Origin: JAVBNU01 sp031551265
GTDB lineage: Bacteria; Cyanobacteriota; Vampirovibrionia; Gastranaerophilales; Gastranaerophilaceae
DNA: 64,000 nucleotides
Assembly: GCA_031551265.1 (NCBI GenBank)
Contig: JAVBNU010000005.1
Coordinates: 101,901-165,900, forward strand
Direction of reading: 5' to 3'
Position numbers and translations under genes: made by a program. Numbering within the stretch: the first letter of the stretch is position 1; every line of letters begins with the position of its first letter. The notes beneath the pieces were generated by a model that was not told the origin of the DNA, did not search any database, and worked only from the letters and a program-made list of their open reading frames with translations. Of this stretch, positions 1-7,276 are shown one piece after another.

Positions 1-567
1 TTGTTTTGCCTCTTTACCGAGGGAATATTTGGCGCTTGAATCATCTGTTATTGCTTTTTCAAGAATGCCTACAATCTTATTTTTTGCTGTTGAATCTTCA
101 ATCCTGCGCCATTCTTCGCCGTTTAAAATTTGTAAATTATCACAAAAATCTGCAGCGAATGCAGCCGCTTTAGAAGCATGACCTTTTGATGTCTGTGCGT
201 TATTATATAATTCACCCAAAGCCTCAATAGTTGAGCCATTAGCATAAATTTGGTCTGCTTTTAGGCCGGGGTATTTGCTATTCAGGAGTTTGCCCAGTAT
301 CGTAGCCGCACCTACACCCCATATGCCAAGCAGGGCAAAGTTGAGTGTGCTGCTGAATTCTCTTACAGCAGTTTCTGTAGCAGCGTCAAAACCTCTTGTG
401 CTGTCAATAGCAGTTCTTGGCAAGCCCATAGACGCCGCATCAATACCTATACACGCAATCGCCGGATTTGCATTGAGAAAATGCAAGCCCGTTGTCAGAA
501 CCTCGGTCGGGCCCTTGAAGCTTGTATATTGGTTATTTTGTTCTTTTTGTGTAATTCGTACTTGCAT
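1..567 (-). CDS. N-terminal part of a membrane orphan protein, tandem paralogue of the next gene
   Basis: The reading frame is open from an ATG at 567 to the window edge (189 codons), so the C-terminus is missing. I do not recognise a named family. The leader (residues 1-20) is Gln/Asn-rich and ends in TSFKG (F17). Residues 49-70 contain PRTAIDSTRGFDAATE, which aligns with PRTALDARTNGFAAFE in the downstream protein at 627-2213, followed in both by a charged RE and a hydrophobic segment (here about residues 72-95). The two are therefore tandem paralogues about 60 bp apart and likely co-transcribed. Probable membrane protein of unknown role. It may belong to a larger array continuing left of the window. 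Confidence 0.8.
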   Translation of the reverse strand, partial: MQVRITQKEQNNQYTSFKGPTEVLTTGLHFLNANPAIACIGIDAASMGLPRTAIDSTRGFDAATETAVREFSSTLNFALLGIWGVGAATILGKLLNSKYPGLKADQIYANGSTIEALGELYNNAQTSKGHASKAAAFAADFCDNLQILNGEEWRRIEDSTAKNKIVGILEKAITDDSSAKYSLGKEAKQ

Positions 568-626
568 ATAGTGATGTTTTCATTAAATTTTTATATTTAT
601 TTTAAGTTCGTAAATATAAAATATTG

Positions 627-2213
627 CTAGTTTGTAGAGTTTTGTAAACCTGAGAATTTTTGGAAAATTTGAGGCGTGCCTCTTTTATGGTAATAAAATA
701 AGTCTTTTATTGCCTGAGTGTTTTCCGATACTTTCTTTTGCTGTTCCTTGCGCTCATTGCGCTCAGTTTGTTTTCTAGTATACCACGGAATAAGCAAACC
801 AAGTAATAAAGTTGAAAATCCTAAACTGCTAAGCTGACAAACTGTTCTCAGATTTTTTGTTTTTACATGATTAGCGACTTCATCAAAGGATTTGAGATGA
901 GCGTCACCAATCCAGTTAATAACTTTTGAGGCCACGCTTGCATCTTTTCCAACCACTTTTTTGTAATTGAGTAATTTCACATTGTCGTCGAGTTTTTCGA
1001 AAACAGTAGCAGTTAATTTAGCAGCATAATCGCCAAGCCAATAAAGGCTGGCAAATGTAGCAATATCACGAACCACAGTCTCACGCAGCTCGTTTTTATC
1101 CTCAGCAACAGCCATACGTGAACCGAAGGTTGCGGCCGAAATCCAACGACACTGGTCAAGCGTCGGGAATATTCCTTTGAACTGGAACATTTGCATAGTC
1201 GGCATTTTCCACATCGAAGTCACAGCAACCCCAAGCATTGCGCCTACGGAAAGCAATTTGTGGAAAAATAGTGATTTTTTATCTTCATCGCTGTGAACTT
1301 TAGGCTTGTGGTCTTTGCTGCCAAAATCTTTGTAGATGGGCGCGCCATGCGAGCCGGAGGTATATTTTGTGATTGCACGATTTATACTTTGCATTGACAT
1401 TGCAAGTGGGATAATGATTGCAAGCCCTATGATACTTTTTGAGTTGATTAAGTTTCTGGATTTCATTTTGAAATTAGCCAGATTATCGCCAACTTCATCA
1501 AGTTTAAATCTACGTCCGAGTTCAATCATGTCACCCAGCAAGCCTTCAAGGTTAGAGCCGAAATTTTTGCCGTCAATTTTTAAGATTTCAGATGCCTGAG
1601 TCAATTTGACTAGTTTTGAGTAAGCCCGGGTGACACCTTCCGCAGTTTGTTGTTTATCTTTTACAATTGCTTCGGTGACTATGTTTATGGCATCGTTTAA
1701 TTTTGCACCCTGGCTTGAATATGCAATTTCTTCTTTACCTCTGATTGCGCTGACTTTGTGCAATACGTCCGAGACATAGGACTTTATACGTTCTTCTTTT
1801 GTTGCCCCCCCAGCTTTATCATAAAAATCAGCGAGCGTGTTAATACTGCCCTCGTTTGCCCACACTGATGCCATGTTGAGATGTTTGAGGCCGTTCATGG
1901 CAAGTGGTTGTAAAAGTTTAGCCACTCCCAATACGAAAAAGCTCGGTATGAGACAGTTTACTATAAGCCCTGAAGATTCACGCCTGAATGTCTCAAACGC
2001 TGCGAACCCGTTGGTTCTCGCATCAAGAGCTGTACGCGGACCAATCGCTGTAATGCCGTCAATAATCGACACGTTGAGCATCGGGTATTTGTCGCAATAG
2101 CTCAACACAGCAGTAGCCCCGTCAATTATACCGCCTTTAAATGACTGATTCTGATGGGGGGGCGTATTGTTATTAATACTTTGTTGGTTTACTTTTATTG
2201 AATTATAACTCAT
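627..2213 (-). CDS. Membrane orphan protein with SFKG leader (tandem paralogue)
   Basis: This is a 528-residue protein without a recognised family. The Asn/Gln-rich leader ends in QSFKGG (F25). A block at about 58-79 (GPRTALDARTNGFAAFETF) is shared with the truncated neighbour at 1-567. Hydrophobic segments lie near residues 81-101, 260-277, 318-335 and 456-477, the last followed by a basic coiled tail rich in Lys/Glu, so it is probably a multi-pass inner-membrane protein with large soluble loops. No Shine-Dalgarno is obvious before the ATG. The function is unknown; duplication plus the SFKG leader suggest a lineage-specific family. Confidence 0.8.
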   Translation of the reverse strand: MSYNSIKVNQQSINNNTPPHQNQSFKGGIIDGATAVLSYCDKYPMLNVSIIDGITAIGPRTALDARTNGFAAFETFRRESSGLIVNCLIPSFFVLGVAKLLQPLAMNGLKHLNMASVWANEGSINTLADFYDKAGGATKEERIKSYVSDVLHKVSAIRGKEEIAYSSQGAKLNDAINIVTEAIVKDKQQTAEGVTRAYSKLVKLTQASEILKIDGKNFGSNLEGLLGDMIELGRRFKLDEVGDNLANFKMKSRNLINSKSIIGLAIIIPLAMSMQSINRAITKYTSGSHGAPIYKDFGSKDHKPKVHSDEDKKSLFFHKLLSVGAMLGVAVTSMWKMPTMQMFQFKGIFPTLDQCRWISAATFGSRMAVAEDKNELRETVVRDIATFASLYWLGDYAAKLTATVFEKLDDNVKLLNYKKVVGKDASVASKVINWIGDAHLKSFDEVANHVKTKNLRTVCQLSSLGFSTLLLGLLIPWYTRKQTERNERKEQQKKVSENTQAIKDLFYYHKRGTPQIFQKFSGLQNSTN

Positions 2214-2609
2214 AGTCTAGTATGTGACGACTCTACGTATCTACTTATGATAACAAGAGCACATTAATAATAAAGCCCAACAAAATAAAAATTGCCTCAG
2301 GCAATCGGATTTACTTTTGTGCAATTCTGAAAACCTTGCTATTTTTTATTTAAAGATACGAAATATTGAGGATATAGAGACCCAACCATCAAAATAATGC
2401 ATGTTTATAAAAAAAATAACATCAAATCCGCGTGGTAAATTTTTGTCTCAATTATTTAATATAACTTAATACATGTCCACTTTTTATTCAAATCATAATT
2501 CAAATTTTAAATACTAAAAAAATATTTTCTTAATTATCCTTGGGATGGTTTTTTGTTTTTATTGTGAAACTTAAAATGCCATTGATGCAATTTTATAAGG
2601 AGATTCAAA
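2214..2609. other. Divergent intergenic region, 396 bp
   Basis: This AT-rich gap separates the minus-strand membrane gene from the plus-strand rhodanese and must hold both promoters. A small palindrome, ATTGCC-TCA-GGCAAT, sits at 2290-2304. I see no RNA gene and no clear promoter consensus. Confidence 0.5.
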
Positions 2610-3017
2610 ATGATGGATGATTATATTCATGAGCTTAGAACAACAGCCGAAAAAGCTGAGAAATTTTTCGCAAACCGCCTAGCATTTTCACTAGGCCCTG
2701 TTGAATTAAAAGAAAAAATGACACAACAAAAACTTACAGAAGCGCATGAAAAAGTAGTTCTAATTGACGTTCGTGCAAAAGAAGACTACGACGCAGGACA
2801 CATCGCGGGCGCGATTTCTATTCCTAAAAAAGAACTTAAAGGAAAAATCGGTGAACTATCAAGAAATGATATTCATATAATTTATTGCTACAATCCATAT
2901 TGTCACTTAGGCTCAAAAGCTTGTTTAGTGCTTGCGCGCGAAGGCTTTCCTGTAATGGAACTTTGCGGCGGCTACGATGCGTGGGCTAATTATTTCAGAT
3001 TCGATATCGAGAAGTAA
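2610..3017 (+). CDS. Rhodanese-domain protein
   Basis: This is a single-domain sulfurtransferase-like protein of 135 residues. The rhodanese core runs from about residue 35 to 130: LIDVRAKEDYDAGHI (around D53) is the conserved CH2-A motif and IIYCYNPYCHLGSKA carries the active-site loop with C93 as candidate persulfide-forming cysteine and a second Cys at 98. GGYDAW near residue 120 is the typical C-terminal motif. An N-terminal helix of about 30 residues precedes the domain. An AAGGAG ribosome site lies about 9 bases before the ATG. The monocistronic setting gives no substrate; sulfur relay or stress roles are usual for the family. Confidence 0.88.
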   Translation: MMDDYIHELRTTAEKAEKFFANRLAFSLGPVELKEKMTQQKLTEAHEKVVLIDVRAKEDYDAGHIAGAISIPKKELKGKIGELSRNDIHIIYCYNPYCHLGSKACLVLAREGFPVMELCGGYDAWANYFRFDIEK

Positions 3018-3067
3018 TTCTCTTATTTCTAAATATTAGACTAATTAAAGCATTAATGCAGCGCTCT

Positions 3068-3226
3068 GTCATACCGCAGTGCTAGACGTTGCAATAATTT
3101 TAAGCGTTTATGTGCGGTATCTTACCAGGCGAGAAAAATACGATATAGCCAATTGCGTGTTAGATGGACAGACCCCGCACAGAGTAAGATTACTTTGAAA
3201 CCCTACGCTTAATGCTGCGGGGTGAC
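3068..3226. repeat. Nested inverted repeat, family B copy 1 (MITE/REP-like)
   Basis: The outer ends are GTCATACCGCAGTGC and its inverse near GCTGCGGGGTGAC. An inner pair, TGTGCGGTATCTTACC and the inverse around GACAGACCCCGCACA, nests within. The same architecture recurs at 41374, 44980, 46769 and 48454, so this is a dispersed element and not a gene. Confidence 0.75.
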
Positions 3227-3280
3227 GTGAAAGATGAATACTATAATTAAACAACCTAATTTTAGAACATAAAGTCCAAC

Positions 3281-3314
3281 AAAAAAGCCGCAATCATTTG
3301 ACTGCGGCTTTTTT
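3281..3314. terminator. Rho-independent terminator, bidirectional
   Basis: Perfect 12-bp arms AAAAAAGCCGCA / TGCGGCTTTTTT enclose a 10-base loop. It ends the minus-strand gene at 3330 and can act in both directions because both flanks are A/T tracts. Confidence 0.9.
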
Positions 3315-3329
3315 ATATTTAATAATCAA

Positions 3330-4280
3330 TTACGGCTGATTTACTGCTTCTTTGGATTTATTCTTCAAGAAATTAAATAAACCTTCTTGAGTTTCTCGTG
3401 AAGCAGCAAATTTCACGTCATAAACACCTTTGGTTGCGCCGCCAGCTAATCCGCCAAGCCCTCCAAGAGCTGTTCCGAGTAATGCAAAGGGCGGGGGCTC
3501 AAGTGCTACCACACCTACAGCCGTACCGACTACGAAGCCACCTGCTGCTCCACCTGCACCGCCGGCAAGGGTACTTCCTACCGCATGAGCAACAGGACCA
3601 TCAGCAGTTATATAACTCATTAAATCATTACCGGCTACAGGTTTAGGGCTTACAGACCAATGTAAGTTCTCTTTAAAATGTTGATTCATTTGATCCAGGG
3701 TGATTAATAGCTGTGGAGCATTTTTGATTTCACCACTATTACATTTTTCCAGAATTTTTCCTAATAATTTATCGGCTGAACCAGCTGTTGTCCAAGTTTT
3801 TTTGTAGTCAGAATTTTTCAAATCAGATATAACTTTAGCTAGTTCTTTGGTATCGTATAATTTTTCTTTTGTATCAAGGGCAACGGAGTCGTATATTTGC
3901 TTTAAATTCTCTTGATAGAGGCACTCTTGACTATTAGAATCGCTTGGTATAAATCTATGAAAAGTTGTATTTGGAGTGTTATAGTGAGTACTCTTAAGGT
4001 TTCCTATACCGTTTAATATAACTTCATTAATTTTAATATCATTTTTAACAGCTGTTGGAATGGTTATGTCGGTGTTACGAATTTCTTTCACTGCATCAGC
4101 CGGCACAGTAAATTCTATTTCTTTACCCTCGGGTGATGTAGTTGTAACTTTTGCTGAACGGTCAGCCATGATTGAAACTGACGTTTTTTTCTCTGCAGGT
4201 TTTTCAGCAGTTTTTTCTACAGGTGTATTTGCAGGTGTGCCAGCAGCCGTTGCGCCTTGTGGCGGTACTAAAATTGTCAT
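3330..4280 (-). CDS. Glycine-rich orphan protein
   Basis: This 316-residue protein belongs to no family I recognise. It opens with a Pro/Ala/Thr/Lys-rich low-complexity segment (residues 1-40), has a mixed alpha/beta-looking middle, and carries a Gly/Ala-rich hydrophobic stretch at about 231-285 (LAGGAGGAAGGFVVGTAVG and GTALGGLGGLAGGATKG), reminiscent of glycine-zipper membrane-inserting hairpins. No signal peptide is visible. A GGAGG site sits 7-8 bases before the ATG. A pentanucleotide repeat lies about 90 bp upstream of the start (4371-4400). The glycine-zipper interpretation is inference. Confidence 0.75.
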   Translation of the reverse strand: MTILVPPQGATAAGTPANTPVEKTAEKPAEKKTSVSIMADRSAKVTTTSPEGKEIEFTVPADAVKEIRNTDITIPTAVKNDIKINEVILNGIGNLKSTHYNTPNTTFHRFIPSDSNSQECLYQENLKQIYDSVALDTKEKLYDTKELAKVISDLKNSDYKKTWTTAGSADKLLGKILEKCNSGEIKNAPQLLITLDQMNQHFKENLHWSVSPKPVAGNDLMSYITADGPVAHAVGSTLAGGAGGAAGGFVVGTAVGVVALEPPPFALLGTALGGLGGLAGGATKGVYDVKFAASRETQEGLFNFLKNKSKEAVNQP

Positions 4281-4370
4281 AAAATCCTCCTAAGTTTTTC
4301 CTAATTCCTAAATGTAATATCCTATGTGTTTATAAAAAAAATTTGAAAACAAAAATTGCCTGACTTACTC

Positions 4371-4400
4371 TATTCTATTCTATTCTATTCTATTCTATTG
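4371..4400. repeat. Pentanucleotide tandem repeat (TATTC)x6
   Basis: Six consecutive 5-bp units of TATTC (the last ends in G) lie 90-120 bp upstream of the glycine-rich gene that starts at 4280 and beyond the dnaA stop. Tracts of this kind mutate by slippage and can alter promoter spacing. Confidence 0.9.
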
Positions 4401-4463
4401 TTTATTATGATTGAGTTTCAGGTATTTAAAATTGGAGTTTACATAACTTCACAACTGTTTTTC

Positions 4464-4484
4464 GGTGCGTAGGACACACCCTAC
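4464..4484 (-). repeat. GTAG-headed REP palindrome, copy 1 (diverged)
   Basis: GGTGCGTAGGACACACC followed by CTAC; read on the minus strand it starts with GTAG and forms an imperfect hairpin. It belongs to the family described at 23722. Confidence 0.65.
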
Positions 4485-4509
4485 ATTTCTACATTTCTTT
4501 GACATATTG

Positions 4510-4549
4510 CCCCTCGCCCCTGTGCGGGAGAGGGGTTGGGGTGAGGGGT
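4510..4549. repeat. GC-rich imperfect palindrome
   Basis: CCCCTCGCCCC on the left pairs with GGGGTGAGGGG on the right, in a GC-rich block unlike the surrounding AT-rich DNA, just downstream of the dnaA stop. It may serve as terminator stem or be a dispersed repeat fragment. Confidence 0.55.
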
Positions 4550-4556
4550 ACATTCG

Positions 4557-5954
4557 TTATTCACAAATCATTTTTTTGAGTTCTTCGATTGTGTTTTCGA
4601 GGATGCGATTGGTTGCGGCGTCAGATTTTACTTTGTCATACGAGTATAAAATTGTGGAGTGTTTTTTGTCGAAAAACTCGCCGATGCTGACTAGATTTTC
4701 GTTTGTTAATTCTTTCGCCAGGTAAATCGCTAACTGGCGCGCGTTAGCAATTTTCGCCGCACGCGCTGTGCCTAAAAGTTCTTTTTCAGGGATGTTAAAA
4801 TATTTACTTACGATTGCTAAAACCGAATTTAGCGTGACTTGTTTGCGATTTTCATCGTAATTAATCGCTTTTTTCACAACGTCAAGCGTCAGAGGCGTCT
4901 CGTAAATACTTGCATAGGCAGTAATTTTATTAAATGCGCCTTCAAGTTCACGCACATTGCGCGAGTATACAGTTGCTAGGAAATTAATTATTTCAAATGG
5001 AACCTCGATTGAATTTTCTTTCGCGAGATTACTTAAGATTGCCATACGTGTCTCGATATCAGGTGGCTGGATATCGGCTAAAAGTCCCATCTCAAAGCGT
5101 GAGCGCAATCGCTCGGGTAATTCACCAATATCTTTTGGCGGCCTGTCACTTGTAAAGACAATTTGTTTTTCTTTCAAGTACAGTGATTCAAAGGTATTAA
5201 AGAGTTCTTCTTTCATTCGTTCTTTGCCTTCGATGAACTGAATGTCGTCAATTAAAAGCACATCAATATTTCTATACTTTTGTCTAAATTTATCCATTTT
5301 TGTGTTTGTATCACCGCCACGCATAAGGCATTGTATGAGTTCGTTTAAAAACTCTTCCGATTTGAGGTATTTAACCCTCAGCGCAGGGTAATTATACAAA
5401 ATGTAATGACCAATTGATTGTAATAAGTGTGTTTTGCCGAGTCCGGAGTTGCCGTATATGAATAGTGGATTATATTTTTTACCGGGTGATTTAGCCACAG
5501 TCATAGCGGCTGCGTGGGCAAATTTGCTGCCTGAGCCAACGACAAAATTTTCAAACCTGTATTTTAAATTCAGATTGCAAAATGACTGCATTTGTTTCAG
5601 ATTATCGTACTTAGAGTCTGATTCGTTTTTATCTGTAGCTGCTTTTTTCTCGTCTTCTTTGGCCTGTTTTGAATATTCTTTTTCGAGTTTTTGCCGCAAA
5701 ACTTTGTCGACTACCATATTAAAATTTATGTTTTTCCCAAGAACTTCTTTGAATGCATCGGTAATGACAGAATAGTATTGTTGTGTAATGATTTGTTTAG
5801 CCATCAAATGACCTGTCAACACAGTAAACTGATTCTCATCGTATGACTGAGGAACCATTGGCACAAGCCAGGGCTCAAACGTGGAGTTGGGTATTTTTTC
5901 ACCAACTATTTCTAGTACTTCATTCCAAATTTCGACGACGTTTTGCTTTTCCAT
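4557..5954 (-). CDS. dnaA: Chromosomal replication initiator DnaA
   Basis: DnaA binds DnaA boxes at oriC, melts the DNA and loads helicase. All four domains are present in 465 residues: an N-terminal domain I (1-85), a Lys/Glu-rich linker (90-120), an AAA+ domain with Walker A GNSGLGKT (168-175), Walker B VLLIDDIQF and an RLRSRFEMG arginine-finger motif (about 282-290), and a C-terminal helix-turn-helix with the DnaA signature around HSTILYSYDKV (432-442). There is no Shine-Dalgarno; a TATAAT box ends 7 bases before the ATG, suggesting a leaderless mRNA. It is not next to dnaN, and no cluster of DnaA boxes is visible nearby. Confidence 0.98.
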   Translation of the reverse strand: MEKQNVVEIWNEVLEIVGEKIPNSTFEPWLVPMVPQSYDENQFTVLTGHLMAKQIITQQYYSVITDAFKEVLGKNINFNMVVDKVLRQKLEKEYSKQAKEDEKKAATDKNESDSKYDNLKQMQSFCNLNLKYRFENFVVGSGSKFAHAAAMTVAKSPGKKYNPLFIYGNSGLGKTHLLQSIGHYILYNYPALRVKYLKSEEFLNELIQCLMRGGDTNTKMDKFRQKYRNIDVLLIDDIQFIEGKERMKEELFNTFESLYLKEKQIVFTSDRPPKDIGELPERLRSRFEMGLLADIQPPDIETRMAILSNLAKENSIEVPFEIINFLATVYSRNVRELEGAFNKITAYASIYETPLTLDVVKKAINYDENRKQVTLNSVLAIVSKYFNIPEKELLGTARAAKIANARQLAIYLAKELTNENLVSIGEFFDKKHSTILYSYDKVKSDAATNRILENTIEELKKMICE

Positions 5955-5961
5955 GTGATTA

Positions 5962-5991
5962 ATTATACTATGAGGCTGCGGAAAAAGTTAA
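5962..5991 (-). promoter_or_regulatory. Predicted dnaA promoter (leaderless)
   Basis: On the minus strand TTAACT (5986-5991), an 18-bp spacer and TATAAT (5962-5967) are followed after 7 bases by the dnaA ATG, placing the transcription start at the start codon. The -35 lies inside the inverted repeat at 5972-6022. Confidence 0.55.
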
Positions 5992-6022
5992 TTTTTTTTA
6001 AATTAACTTTTTCTACGCCTCC
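5972..6022. repeat. AT-rich inverted repeat over the dnaA promoter
   Basis: Perfect 13-bp arms AAAAAGTTAATTT / AAATTAACTTTTT (5982-5994 and 6000-6012) with GAGGC/GCCTC further out. It covers the predicted dnaA -35 and could be an operator or an upstream hairpin. Confidence 0.7.
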
Positions 6023-6035
6023 ATACGACAGTTTC

Positions 6036-6069
6036 AAAAAGCCGAAAACGAACAGTTTTCGGCTTTTTT
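6036..6069. terminator. Strong rho-independent hairpin upstream of dnaA
   Basis: Perfect 14-bp arms AAAAAGCCGAAAAC / GTTTTCGGCTTTTT with a 5-base loop. No annotated gene ends here, so it may insulate the dnaA promoter or end an unseen transcript. Confidence 0.8.
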
Positions 6070-6084
6070 CACACAGTTTAGGTC

Positions 6085-6133
6085 GGTCACGAAAAAGTTA
6101 AGAAAAAAACTTTCTAAAACTTTTTTCGTGACC
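6085..6133. repeat. Second AT-rich inverted repeat upstream of dnaA
   Basis: GGTCACGAAAAAGTT at 6085-6099 is complementary to AACTTTTTTCGTGACC at 6118-6133 with one bulged T. It shares the GAAAAAGTTAA core with the repeat at 5972. Confidence 0.7.
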
Positions 6134-6264
6134 TCCTTTAACCAATTTTAAAAACTTGGCGAAAATGGCATTTGTAAAGATTTCTATATTATTACTATAA
6201 AAATAGCAAATTTTTTCCTTCACAGGGTTTATAATAAGGGTAAGATAAGGTAAGGTGTAGAATT

Positions 6265-6576
6265 ATGGTTAAACCAATCAGTGTAAATATGAATCCCGCA
6301 AATAGTGTTTCTCAGCAAAATTTTGGCAGAGATAATCAACGCTCCGGCCCGAGCACCTATCAACTGGTAAAAAGTGGTGCACGTGATATTGTAACCGGCG
6401 GTATTGTTGGTGCTGCTTGGGGTATCGGAGGTCACGTATTTAGTAAAACACCATGGAAACTTCTTACTCAAAACGCCTGGAAAGGGGTAGGTCTGCAAGC
6501 TGCCTCCTGGGCTGCTGCATTTTTGCTGATTGATATGGCTTGCAAGTTTACAGGACGTTTGTTTAGCGACCGCTAA
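6265..6576 (+). CDS. Small membrane orphan with NFG leader
   Basis: This 103-residue protein is unrecognised. The leader MVKPISVNMNPANS ends in QQNFGR (F20). Two hydrophobic segments follow, at about 41-58 (IVTGGIVGAAWGIGGHVF) and 74-93 (GLQAASWAAAFLLIDMACKF), so it is probably a small two-pass membrane protein. A TATAAT box lies about 30 bp upstream. Codon use looks like that of the neighbours. Function is unknown. Confidence 0.75.
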   Translation: MVKPISVNMNPANSVSQQNFGRDNQRSGPSTYQLVKSGARDIVTGGIVGAAWGIGGHVFSKTPWKLLTQNAWKGVGLQAASWAAAFLLIDMACKFTGRLFSDR

Positions 6577-6658
6577 AATTTGCCCCTAAAACTCAATACT
6601 TAAGTATTAGAAAGTTCAAACTTTTTTATAATTCTAATCCTAACATTGCGGTGTTATT

Positions 6659-7045
6659 ATGGACATAACACGGATGTTTTTAAGGGATAATGTGATGCAT
6701 AATTTAGCGGCTTCCAGCGCTCAAACTTTAACTTTGAAGTTATCTTCAGATGATTTGTGCATCGAAAAATTATCTCAGCTGGAAGACATTCTATATGCAA
6801 ATCCGTGTATACAAAAACTCGGGTTTAATCTTTCACAGATAAAGGTTTTGGGGAATGAATTTTTCGAATGGCTCGGACAAATTGCAAAATACAAAGATAT
6901 TTCCGTGTATAGCTTGGATGCAGAAAATATGGTACTTTTCTACCTAATGGATTACAGCAAATTTGTTTCACTTTTTTTGAATGAAAAAGATTTTTTGCGC
7001 AATAAACACATTCTTGTAAAACGTCGATTGCGAATTTGCAGGTAA
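6659..7045 (+). CDS. Small orphan protein, possibly a degenerate STAS domain
   Basis: The product has 128 residues. The pattern of a hydrophobic strand (LTLKLSSDDL), a middle strand (KLGFNLSQIKVLGNEFFEWL) and a third (KDISVYSLDAENMVLFYLM) followed by helices is similar to anti-sigma-factor-antagonist STAS domains, in which a conserved Ser/Thr after the second strand is phosphorylated; that residue is not clearly kept here (LGNEFFEWL). The STAS call is tentative inference. Other in-frame starts exist a few codons downstream (M5, M12). A predicted promoter begins right after its stop. Confidence 0.65.
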   Translation: MDITRMFLRDNVMHNLAASSAQTLTLKLSSDDLCIEKLSQLEDILYANPCIQKLGFNLSQIKVLGNEFFEWLGQIAKYKDISVYSLDAENMVLFYLMDYSKFVSLFLNEKDFLRNKHILVKRRLRICR

Positions 7046-7074
7046 CTTGAAATTTTTTGGATATCGGTTATAAT
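7046..7074 (+). promoter_or_regulatory. Sigma-70 type promoter of a candidate small RNA
   Basis: TTGAAA (7047-7052) or CTTGAA (7046-7051) and TATAAT (7069-7074) are separated by 16-17 bp. It directs plus-strand transcription from about 7081, where no protein gene follows. Confidence 0.6.
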
Positions 7075-7080
7075 TAAAAC

Positions 7081-7190
7081 ATAAGGGGGAATACCCCATT
7101 TGTGGAGCAAATGTGGTATTCACTTCGACCCTTATACAAAAAGTAAAATAACTTCAATGAAAAGCTTTAGACATACTAAGGCTTTTCTTA
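7081..7190 (+). ncRNA. Candidate structured small RNA, about 105 nt
   Basis: Immediately after the promoter, ATAAGGG (7081-7087) is complementary to CCCTTAT (7129-7135), enclosing a long stem GAATACCCCATTTG / CAAATGTGGTATTC with a 5-base loop. A linear A-rich stretch then leads to a terminator hairpin at 7160-7186. The next gene is on the other strand and converges, so this is not a leader. It does not match SRP RNA, tmRNA, 6S or RNase P as I know them. The call rests on promoter, fold and terminator only. Confidence 0.5.
7160..7186 (+). terminator. Rho-independent terminator of the candidate small RNA
   Basis: AAAAGCTTTAG / CTAAGGCTTTT with a 5-base loop and one G-U pair, followed by a pyrimidine-rich run. 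Confidence 0.65.
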
Positions 7191-7276
7191 TTGTTTCCTT
7201 TTTCATACTTCCCTCCTTTCCAACCTGTTTCTTCGTAAACAATGTGTGTTGGGGAGGTCAGGTCTTACCCTATACC

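Noticed and set aside
3108..3293. Minus-strand open frame in the family B repeat
   Set aside because: Frame lies wholly in the dispersed inverted repeat and terminator.
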